Of a stretch of DNA of 64,000 bases, positions 11,276 to 21,434 are shown piece by piece. The DNA is from Amaranthus tricolor (Eukaryota; Streptophyta; Magnoliopsida; Caryophyllales; Amaranthaceae), in contig NC_080047.1 in NCBI RefSeq assembly GCF_026212465.1, positions 40,428,922-40,492,921 on the forward strand, given 5' to 3'. A program made the translations under genes and the position numbers. The first letter of the stretch is position 1. Each line of letters starts with the position of its first letter. The notes under the pieces were generated by a model that had not been told where the DNA came from, did not search any database, and saw only the letters and a program-made list of their open reading frames with translations.

Positions 11276-11689
11276 ACATTACACTTACACGCACGCGTCA
11301 GTTTTTTTTTTTAAATTAACATGATGGATTGGGCTTTTGAGAACCGTCTTTAAAAAAGACGGTCTCACAAGAGAGAGGCCGAATTACTTTTAGGTGGGTG
11401 ACAAGTATTTATTGGTTTATGACTTTAACCATTTTGTTTCTTTTTTTTATTTTGATTTTGATTATTTTATTATTATTTTTATCTTTTTATGTGATTTACA
11501 AATAACCGTGATTAACTTAGATTTTCTACATTTGAATCCACCTCATTTAATCATTTCCAATCAACAATATAAGAATACATGGAGGAATTTACATTCTCCA
11601 ATTTTTCAAACGGGTAAATTGTTAATAATAAACTAGTTTTTATTTCATCAAAGTTTTTTTTTTGAATTAAATATTAGGAATGAACAATA

Positions 11690-11830
11690 GTTGAGTTTAT
11701 TTCAACAATTATACTAAATATATGTGTTTATTTAAAAATAAACAATAGTTGAATTTATTTTCAACAGATCAAGTAAAAATTGATTTATTTTTTTACAATT
11801 TTCACTTTCCAAAATAACAGGTCTACTCAC
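11690..11830. repeat. dispersed repeat, copy A (copy B at 58265-58400)
   Basis: Shares an ordered series of strings with 58265-58400: GAGTTTATTT-C-AACAATTATAC, CAAATA, TTTAAAAATAAA, CAATAGTTG, AATTTATTTTCA, then CAGATC or CGGATC. Same orientation. Family unknown. Confidence 0.6.
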
Positions 11831-12914
11831 AACTAACTAATAATGCAAGTTTTCACCAAATTTCCAACAATTAGATTATACCATTAATCAAGTTTATGGA
11901 CTTCTCTTTCTAAATGATTAATATAACGAAGTACAATTTTATCAATATATACTTGATGGGCTCACCTGAACTCAACGTGAACACGATACAACCTTATTCA
12001 AAATTAATTCATTTTAAAAATAATCTGACTTGAAATTCACCCGAACAATTATTTTGACTGGTCACAAATACATGTATTTAGTAGGTAATTTTTGACAAAA
12101 TAAATAGGATAAATTAATTTTAAAAACACAAATTCTTAAATGAGACTATCTTTATTAGGCAGATCCACGACACTATGTATATTTAGTCTATTATAAGATC
12201 ACTTACAATTTACAATGATTGATTAGAGAAATGAGTTAATTATATGACTGCATCTCATGATAAGACGATCTCATACATCACTCATATTATTTTAGAAAAA
12301 ATATCAATTTTAAAATATTATATAAAAATCTCAACTTTTAAAACAAATTTTTAAAAAATATATATAGATGGATCAATAAATCGATGTCACATGATTTTTT
12401 TTTCTTTTTAGATAAAAATCACAAAGTTGTTGGAATTTTATAAACGGAGCGCCTTAAATAAGAATTTTAAAATATGTTTTTCAAAATATTATATTAGTTA
12501 ATTTTAGACAAAAATTTCAAATTTTTAGGTAGTTTTCAACAAATTTTTCCTTATAATTAACAAATTTAGTATATTATTAATATAAATGTAATTAAATTTT
12601 GAATAGTTAAATTCTTTGGTTTTTTTGTTTTATCATCATTTTTTTTTTGTTTTATCTATTTATATTTTTCACTATTTTAAAGTTAATTTTTGAATTTCAA
12701 GATCTCTAAATACTTATTATTCATCATAAAATTATAAAAAAAATATAATAAAATTTATACTTCAAGTTTCTTAAAAGCCTATTTTTATGAGGAATATTTC
12801 AAATAAAAAAAAAAACAACCTAGAGAATATTTCGTAAATTTAATGAGTATTTTAAAAAAATTTGACTAGTTAAAATTATATCTTTCCATCTATTTAGGAA
12901 ATTAGTTAAGAATC

Positions 12915-13038
12915 TTCGTTTATAACCAACATCTCCTAACATTCATCAAATTATTACTCAAACTTTCTCTCTCTACAGCCGCTCTTCTCTCTAACTTTCT
13001 CTGTTTCCCACTTCCCACAGAATCACTAAGCAACAACA
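12915..13038 (+). promoter_or_regulatory. core promoter and 5' leader of the TBL gene
   Basis: A TATA-like TTTATAAC lies at 12919-12926, about 115 bases before the ATG, followed by C/T-rich patches (CTTTCTCTCTCTAC) typical of plant leaders. The start context AACAACAATGGC is close to the plant optimum. Transcription start not mapped. Confidence 0.5.
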
Positions 13039-16000
13039 ATGGCTGCCCAACTCACAAAATACCAGTTAATTTCAAATAACACCATTATTAATGACTTTAA
13101 AGGTCACTTTTCTCCCTTCAAAACTAGAAAAAGCACTGTTTTTATTTATGGGGTTGTCTTTGTTTTCCTTACCTTTTTTGCTTTCTTAACTTTCTCCCCT
13201 TCTTCTTCTTCCTCTTCTTGGTTCATCAATTTTTTTTCACTTAATAATACTTCTCCTTCTATTTCATCTATTGATTCTTCTAGATCTCATGATTCACAGA
13301 ATTTGATTGAAACCCAAGTTCCTCCTGATAAAAATGAACAATTTCAGTTTAATCATACTGATTTTGTTTACCCTAACCCTAAAATTGATCCTCAAAGTTC
13401 TCCATCAATTAAAGTGGGAAATTTTAGTCTTAATGACACTAAAACTGATACAATTACACCCCAAATCTCCCCAAATAGTACCAATTACCCACGAAATAAG
13501 AACAATAATCAGACTAGTGTAGTTCTAGTTCTTCCCCAAATTACCCCAGAAGTTTCCTCTAATTCAACTGTTAGGGCAAATTCAACACAGAAAGAAGATA
13601 AAGGGGTAAAAGAGAATGAAGGGCAAATTCAACCCACAAAGAAGCAGGATAATAGCAGATCAAACGGCACCGTTTCAGGGAAAAGTTTGATTGATTCATT
13701 GATTGGTTGTGATTTGTATGATGGAGAATGGGTTAGAGATGATTCATATCCTTTATATAAACCAGGATCATGTAAATTAATTGATGAACAATTCAATTGT
13801 TTTGTTAATGGTAGACCTGATAATGATTATATGAAGCTTAAATGGAAGCCTAAAGGTTGCACACTACCTAGGTAATTCTACTTGTCTTGTTTGTTTACAT
13901 CATTTTTGCTAATTTTGTGCAATATTTTTATCATTTTAAATGATAGCGAACTCGTATTGGTCTGCCTTCTTTCCCGTTCTCCCCAAACCCCGCCTTAGGC
14001 GAGACTTGTTCGGAATGATGACGAGGGTATTGGTTTGCCTTTTTTCTGCCCTCCCCAGACCCTTACTTAGGCGGTACCCATTGGAATGATGATGATTACT
14101 TAGGCAGGACCCATTGAAATGATGATGATCAGTTGAGAAAGTTCTCACATGAATTTACTAATATTGTAATTTTAATTGGGTGAAATATTGCTTAATTTAG
14201 TGTGATTTCTTTTCCTAGTTTCCATAAAAGTGTACCTATTTTTATTGTTGATCTTAAATTAAGGCAATTGTAAACATGGTTTAGAATCTATTGAAAGATT
14301 TTAAGAATTAAAATTGTTTCAGATTCCTTTCTTATGGAACAAAAGAAAAAATCTCACTGGTGATATGAACTAGGGTTACCAATATATACTTCATGAACTA
14401 TTTGCATGCATGATGGGAATTTTTTTTAATTAAATTTAACTTAATATGGTATCTCCATCTGTATTAGCAAGCAAATTTATAATCTTTCAGATCAATTATC
14501 AATCTAATTAATAAAACTATGATCGTTGTAGATGATATTTGACACTTATGCCTACCCTCGCGTTATGAATCGGTTCAATAGTCCAACCCCGATATCTTGG
14601 TTTCTGGTGGCAATGCACCGTGAACCTATATATGGGGTGTTTCGATTTGATCTATATGAAGTAGAATCGAATTTGATACAATTTTTTGGTAGATTCGAAC
14701 CCATGACCTCTTGTCACGTTGGCTTCTGATACCATGTCAACGAACCAACTCAACCAAAGGTTTAAGGCCAAGGATATGTTATATACTCAAACAGCGGAAA
14801 ATTAAAATCATCACATTAAACTCTCATATCTCATATCTAGAGACATAAAAGTCCGATAAAGGAAAGTTTAGTTTTGATGAAACTTTGAATAACTTGTAAG
14901 ATCTTCTCTTGATGTTATTTGAATCAAAATAAAGTCTTAGTCTAAGTATAGTTTTTTGTTACTTGTATTTGTTGGCTATGCTGTCATTCCTTGCATCATA
15001 GTTTATATTGATTGCATTTATATTTCTTTAGCTTGAATTAATTAATCATTCAAATAAAATCAACTATTTTATGCTTCATGGGAAAGTCTAGCTTTAATGA
15101 ACATTTGAATATCTTGTATTGATTCACATTCTTTTGTAGGTTAAACGGAAAGCAAATGTTGAAATTATTGAAGGGGAAGCGGCTTGTTTTTGTTGGAGAT
15201 TCATTGAATCGAAATATGTGGGAATCTCTGGTTTGCATTCTAAAGAACTCGGTTAAAAATCCGAAGAATGTATATGAGGCCCATGGTAAACGCCACTTTC
15301 GGACTGAAGCTTCATACTCGTTTGTATTTAAAGTAAGATATGTACCTATACATACGATATTTAGTCTTCGTGTGCACAATTTAATGTTTAATCAACTAAA
15401 TTTGCTTCCTTTTTGGTGCTCGAGTAGGATTATGGTTGTACCATTGAGTTCTTTGTAGCCCCATTCTTGGTTCAACCATGGGATGTCAAAAACCCGGACG
15501 GAACTACCAATGAAACTCTTCGACTTGATATTGTGGTTGAAGAATCTGAACGATTTAAGAGCGCTGATGTATTAGTTTATAATACCGGTCATTGGTGGAC
15601 ACATGAAAAGACATCGAAAGGGTGCGTAATTTGCACTTATTGTTATCATCATATATCTTCGTACATTGTCACGCATGAAAAGACATCGAACGCTAAATTG
15701 TGTGTTTTTGTATGACAGGGAGGATTATTATCAAGAAGGTAGTAATGTTTACAAACAATTGGATGTTAAGGAAGCTTTTCGAAAGGCCATAACGACTTGG
15801 GGGAGATGGGTTGACGCCAATATTAATCCTCAGAGGACGCATATCTTCTTCCGTGGCTATTCCAATACGCATTTCAGGTCCGTATGAACTGAACTTTAAC
15901 GTTTTTAATGGTGTTGCTGAAACTTATTTGTTGCGCTCATTTTTATACATTGAAGGGAATTATACTTCAAATAGCCTTTACTTGAATCTTTAGTCATCAT

Positions 16001-17099
16001 TACATGGATTATTTATGTATTCCAATTAGAAAAGATGTGCGTTGACAAATCTGGATCACTAACTTGCTATTGTGGATCTTACCTTGGATCCGGTCATCCG
16101 AATATAGAGAAATCTAGATAAATCATTGCCACGTAAGCCACATACGTACATCTGCATAATACGGTAACAATTGCGATCGCGGTAATGGACACGGTGATGT
16201 AGTATTGTGAATTATGTAGTATCCCAACGCTAAATTTTGGCCGAAAACCTGAGATCTCCCTCGACAGCCTAATATACGGACTTTTACACATTTAGAACAC
16301 GAGAATTATCGGATCACTTTTTCTGAAAATGAGGCCGATGCAAGGAAGGCTTGCATTAAAATAGTATAGTCATTGTTTATTGCTAGCATTGACAAATATA
16401 GATCACTAACTTGCTATTGTGGATCTTACCTTGGATCCGGATATATAAAGTAATCTAGATAAATTGTTCCCACGTATGCCACATACTTGCATCTGCATAA
16501 TACGGTAACAGTTGTGATCGCAGTAACGGACATGGTGATGCACTTATCCCAACACTAAATTTTGGCCAAAGGTCAAAGATCTCCCTTGAAACAGCCTAAA
16601 ATACGGATTTTTACACTTTTACATCTCTTTTTCTGAAAACCTGTACAATGCGGCACTTACATTAGTCGTATAGTCATTGTTTTTTAGTGAATTATTAAGA
16701 ATTTATGCAAATTCTAACCTATTCATTACTTTTCTATCTTACAGAGGAGGGCAATGGAATTCTGGGGGCCAATGCGACAGCGAGACGGAACCGATTAGGA
16801 ATGAGGCTTACCTAACAAAATATCCATGGAAAATGAGAACTCTCGAGAAGGTAATGAAGGGTATGAAAACACCTATTTCCTTTCTTAATATCACGAGAAT
16901 GACAGATTACCGCAAGGATGCGCACCCATCAGTGTACCGAAAGCTACATGTATACGGAGAAGAGAAAAGTTCGCCATTAAAGTTTCAAGACTGCAGTCAT
17001 TGGTGTCTTCCCGGAGTTCCCGATTTTTGGAACGAGCTTTTGTTTGCCGAAATGCTAAGAAAACAGTACCAGGAGCGACATCAAAACACTAAATCATAA
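13039..17099 (+). CDS. trichome birefringence-like (TBL/DUF231) O-acetyltransferase, five exons
   Basis: Exons 13039-13871, 15140-15332, 15428-15621, 15719-15877 and 16745-17099 join in frame with GT-AG introns to give 577 residues. TBL proteins are Golgi type II membrane enzymes that O-acetylate wall polysaccharides such as xylan, mannan or pectin. Visible: a membrane anchor at about 33-52; a long Ser/Asn/Thr-rich stem; the PMR5 N-terminal part with [12 protein letters not shown] from residue 224; the GDS catalytic motif in [18 protein letters not shown] (GDS at 297-299); [36 protein letters not shown]; and the second catalytic motif [18 protein letters not shown] (Asp542 to His545). All expected residues are present, so the gene looks functional. 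The substrate cannot be told from sequence. Length suits the longer TBL members. Introns 1 and 4 hold repeats. Confidence 0.95.
13940..14150. repeat. imperfect tandem repeat in TBL intron 1
   Basis: Three diverged copies of a segment containing TTGGTYTGCCTT, CTCCCCARACCC, CTTAGGCG and GGAATGATGATGA. The last copy is shortened. It may be the tail of a retroelement. Confidence 0.55.
14520..14760 (-). repeat. SINE-like repeat in TBL intron 1 (related copy at 33893-34065)
   Basis: Read on the minus strand it begins with TGGTATCAGAAGCC followed by GGTCATGGGTTCGAATC, resembling the A and B boxes of a tRNA-derived head, and ends with CAACGATCATAGTTTT. The copy at 33893-34065 shares the end (ACTACGATCGTTGTA on the plus strand), a GGTGTTTCGAT-like middle and GAATTTGATAC/GAATTTGATGT. 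Assignment to a named SINE family is not possible here. Confidence 0.5.
16041..16686 (+). repeat. direct tandem duplication in TBL intron 4, unit about 347 bp
   Basis: Copy 1 starts GTTGACAAATCTGGATCACT at 16041. Copy 2 starts ATTGACAAATATAGATCACT at 16388 and runs to the end of the intron. Both contain CTAACTTGCTATTGTGGATC, CTGCATAATACGGTAACA and CTAAATTTTGGCC in the same order, and both end in TATAGTCATTGTTT. Copy 2 is slightly shorter and its end provides the sequence leading to the exon 5 acceptor. Confidence 0.9.
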
Positions 17100-19742
17100 G
17101 CCAAAACGAACACCCACTTGCTCGCTACATTCTTGTGCAACAGTCTTGACGACACAATTTTACCTATTCATTTTCACAGAATGTAAATTCAATGTGATTG
17201 GATTTTATTTTAGGTTTTTTATATATATTTAATTTTTAAGTTTAAATCTAGGAAAGTAAATAGGATTCTTTCTAGAGATTATATATTCGGTTTAGTTTAA
17301 TTTGATTTTAGTTTAGACCGTCGGTTCAGTCCAATTTTGCAGAACTAGTGTTGCAAGGCATTTTGAATTGGAAATATAATCTCTTTTGAAATTTAGTGTC
17401 GGTGATGAAAAATGGAGTCGGCAAATTTGGTGATATTGACATTTTTTGTAATTTTCCTTTCAAGTACATACATGAAGACAATGAAAAAATTCAGTTGACC
17501 GGTGGATAAATTATTTATTATTAATAAATAAATTTATTATATTTATTTGTGTGTCGGATTTAGTATTTATTAATAATGATTAATTTCTCTTGTGGTTAGA
17601 TTAAACAACCATGACGAAAGTGGATGTGAGTTGTATTTATTGACGTCATACGTGATACGTTGGTGGGGATTGGTGAAAGCCCATGTGATTATAGAACATG
17701 AATGGCATGTATCAAGACTTTGGAAGATCTAAAAGTATTGGATTTCCTGATTTCATAATTTTTTTCAAACTCTCGTTATAATATTCTTATGAATGATATA
17801 TTGGATATAATGATGATTGAAGTGACTTTTTCATGATTGAAACTCAAAACTATGGTTTCGTTTTAGATACTTCTTTTAAGTATATTGGTCAATTAGCGTG
17901 TAAAAAATGGTTTAAACACATAGCCTCATCATTATAGGGGGCCCAAATATCCATTTTTATACTTCTAAACTTGTATAATATTCTGCGATGTTATCTCTTT
18001 TTTAAAAATCTCACTTTTGATTAAAAAATAATATATTAAGTAGCTGGATAATAAGTTCAATTAATGGAGAGCTTTTATCATATACTAATATTTTAATTTT
18101 TTTTTCTTAATTGTAAGGGTCTATAATTTTTAAATGGCTCAAGGTCTTAAATCTAAGAGACGACCCTACTTATAAATTGTAATATATTTCGGTTGTATAT
18201 TTGTAATAAAATAATATACCTCTTTTGTTCCTAAAAATTTGTCCATATTAAAATATTCTATTTAAGGAGGGAAAAACTTAAACATGGTTTTTTGTGATTA
18301 CATATAGGTTTAAAAATATTTATGTAAGATTTTGCTAAGTTCATCTTGATGTAAGGAATTTTTTTAATTTAATGTATATTTTTTATGATTTTTTATGAAA
18401 TATTTTAAAGATATTGAGGCTTTAAATACCTTTAAACCCTGCCTTAAATGAGATAAACTTTCAGATGGAGTAAAAATTTGTAATTGGAGAATAAGGCAAA
18501 ATAAAATAAATGTAGTATAGTGTTAACTGTTTATTCACGACATCACGCAAGTGACTTGGGTATGATCACTATCATCAGTGTGTTTTAGACTTTTATAAGC
18601 AAGATATATTTAGTATGATGATGATGAATGGGAGAATAAGATAGAACCAAAAAAAAGAGTAAGAAATAAGTGAATGAGATAGCCAAGATAGTACAAACCA
18701 AATGAAACTAGACAAACTACAACATTTTTCATGCGAGGAAAAGACTCTAGTTCAAGACTTCAAGTTCATGAATCATTAATTCATTATCATAAATGTTGCA
18801 AATCAAGGTCCATAAATATTTCAAAATTAGGAGGAAATTTTATTCATGGCTTGTTTTATCCAAAGACATCAACAACATCATACAAGGGCGGCTTTCGTGT
18901 GGATTATATCAAGCCATCACTCAATCTTATTTGCAATGTTCATCCTCAACAATGTTGGCATGGGCGCACCTTCCTCATAGAACAAGCAATCTTTCAATTC
19001 ACCCTTCAAAGACCATCTCTAATTCAAGTCTTTATCTAGCTTTTAATTTTATTTACTAACTTTAAGTTTGTTTATATTTGAGTCGAACTTTCTGTGTTTA
19101 AGTTAGATGTTTAGTTGTTTAGTTTGAAGTCAGGAACTTTTAATCTTCATTTTACTTTAAGTATTTTTAGAAGTCATTAGGCATGTATGTAAGCACAAGA
19201 TCTCGAAAGCAAACAAATTCAAAGCTCAAGTAAAGGCGTGCAAACACACAAAGAAATTCAGTCCAAAATGTGATCCATTTATGGCGCCAAAGCAGCTCAT
19301 CATCAAGGAAGAATTAATTGTTCTAATCATGCACGGAAAAGGGTCGAAAATTCTAGTCGAGTTTCAAGCATCTTGGCGTGTGAAATATTTGCTTAAAATC
19401 ATCATCTTCAAGTCCAGTTTAGTCCAATTTAGCTAAGGTAGTTATTTGCAGAATTAGTGATAGTTTCTAGAAGTTAAAGTTAGTTTCTAGTAGTTATTTA
19501 TGGTTATTTGTGGTAGGAAATCATGGGCGGTAGTTATGTACGGAGTTACACATTATGGGAAGTTATTTTCCACAAATGGAGTAAGTGGAATGGCGGTTAC
19601 CAAGCGGTTACCAACCGGCCACTTTTGGTAACCACCAAACGGTTGTGGCCGGTTACTCCTCACGGTTTCCTTAGAAGTTTTAGAAGTAATTTTTTTCGTT
19701 TTTAATTTTCCTATATATAACTTGTACTTCATTTACGGTAGT
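17100..19742. other. intergenic; right part looks like an old LTR-type repeat
   Basis: From 17100 to about 18700: the TBL 3' region and A+T-rich sequence without genes. From about 18720 to 19742: slightly richer sequence with small open frames of no recognised kind, repeated GGTTACC motifs (19600-19660) and a TATA-like TATATATAACTTG near 19712. The copia element is inserted 30 bases further on, and the sequence resumes at 25141. I suspect the host of that insertion is an older LTR element, but cannot show a second LTR. Confidence 0.4.
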
Positions 19743-19747
19743 GAATT

Positions 19748-20265
19748 TGTTGTTAATGGTGACTCAAACTAGCAAGCACCATTGAAGAAGATGAGTATGG
19801 GTCAAAGATGAGGTCTGCGGGGCACGGAGAAGTCGCTGCCTCAGTCCGCAGAGCGCGAAGTGCGTTCTGTCTCCATTTCGCGGCTCACGTAGTTGTACAC
19901 CGCTCGCGAAATGGCGGTTTCTTTTCACGAGAGGTGTCTTTTGGGACGGTTACTTTGTGTTTATTATGTAATAACTTCCTTTTATTGGGCATTAGCATAT
20001 AAACTCCCATTTTAGGATTAATATATGATGATTCACAAAAATTGAGAGAGATCACAAGAGAGCCATTAATTTGTGAGTGTGATTGAGATTCATCTTGTAA
20101 CTCTTTGCGATCATAGTGAAATTATTTGATTTTGGTGCCGGTGGATGTAGCTATCACATTGATAGTGAACCAAGTTAAATCCCTCTTGTCAATTTCTTAT
20201 TTTGCATTGAATTTTCTTATTGTTTCATTATTGTTCAACGAACTTGCTTCTGCTGTCGCACAACA
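19748..20265 (+). repeat. 5' LTR of the copia element
   Basis: Begins TGTTGTTAATGG, ends GTCGCACAACA. It contains a promoter-like AGCATATAAACTCCC (TATA box near 19995). It pairs with 24623-25140. Confidence 0.93.
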
Positions 20266-20285
20266 ATTGACATCAAGAGCTCAGG
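20266..20285 (+). other. probable primer-binding site of the copia element
   Basis: ATTGACATCAAGAGCTCAGG directly follows the 5' LTR. It resembles the TGGTATCAGAGC primer site used by many plant copia elements, with differences. Confidence 0.5.
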
Positions 20286-20318
20286 TTTAAGTCCTTGGAG
20301 AGTTTTTTTAGTGGAACA

Positions 20319-21434
20319 ATGGTTGGAGATTCTACAATAAGAATTGAGAAATATACCGGGAAAAATAGCTTCGGGCTATGGCAAATAAAGATGAAGGCTC
20401 TATTGAAACAATAGCAAATCTGGCATCAGTTGGCTTCAAAGAGTACTACTGTGGGGTCGGAAGACGGGTTAACTGACGGGCAAGTAGCAGTAATGGAGGA
20501 AAAGGCTCATTCTACCATTTTCCTAAGTTTGGATGATCATATCATCACGGAGGTCGCTGATCAGGCTACAGCGGCGGAACTATGGATGAAATTGGAGTCA
20601 TTGTAATTGACTAAGTCCCTGACCAACAAATTATTGCTGAAGCAGCGGTTGTTCAGCCTCCGAATGCAGTTAGGTACTCCCTTACGGGAACATCTTGAAA
20701 AACTTAACTCTATTTTACTAGATTTTCGTAACTTAGATGTTAAAATAGATGAAGAGAATGCAGCGTTGATTTTACTTGTGTCTCTACCGTCTAACTATGA
20801 GAATTTTGTTGAGTCTTTTGTTGTTGGTAAAGACTCACTGACCTTAGAAGAAGTGAAGGCAGCACTTCATACTAGGGAACTTCGTCAGAAAGTTATAGGT
20901 GATAACGGGAAGAGTGGCAGTGGGTTGTTTGTTAAGTCCAGAAAGTCTAAAAAGAAAAAGGGGGTTAACAAGGGCAACAATACTGGGTCGAGTGCTGGAA
21001 ACGGCAATGAGGGATTTGGTAAGACTGCGGGGAAGGCCTGTTATTACTACAAGGAACCGGGTCACTTTAAGGCTAATTTTCCAGTGAGGAAGGGCAAGTC
21101 CAAAGCTGCTGTAGTTGAGGAAAAATCGAAGGAGAACTATAATTCGGAGGAAGACTTGGCGTTAGTGAGTTCTGCTAACTCTGGGGATCTTTCTGATGAT
21201 TGGGTTCTAGATTCGGGGTGTTCGTTCCATATGAGTCCGCGTCGAGATTGGTTTGACACGTATGAGTCTTGCAATGGGGGTAAAGTTATTGTAGGTAACA
21301 ACGCACCTTGTAAGATTACGGGTATTGGGTCCATGAGATTGAGGACTAGTGATGGGCAAAAGATGACATTGACTAGAGTGCGGCATGTCCCTGCTTTTGG
21401 GAAGAATCTGATTTCATTAGGAAACCTTGGATGA
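20319..21434 (+). pseudogene. copia gag and protease part, with stops
   Basis: The frame opens at ATG 20319 (MVGDSTIRIEKYTGKNSFGL), typical of copia gag, which forms the virus-like particle. TAG at 20412-20414 and TAA at 20604-20606 interrupt it in frame. The remaining open part 20607-21434 carries the gag core, a zinc knuckle in which two of the three cysteines are lost (CYYYKEPGHFKANF instead of the CX2CX4HX4C pattern), and the aspartic protease motif WVLDSGCSFHMS. A one-base shift near 21430 separates it from the integrase frame. Confidence 0.9.

Larger units (their letters stand above)
10941..12900. other. intergenic, A+T-rich, repeat fragments only
   Basis: No gene seen. It holds the minisatellite at 11081-11275, a short inverted repeat around AAGACGGTCTCAC near 11355, a GAGAC-family scrap near 12250 and one copy of a dispersed repeat at 11690-11830. 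Confidence 0.6.

Noticed and set aside
18731..19059. Overlapping small plus-strand frames
   Set aside because: Two frames overlap with no motif; likely part of an old repeat.
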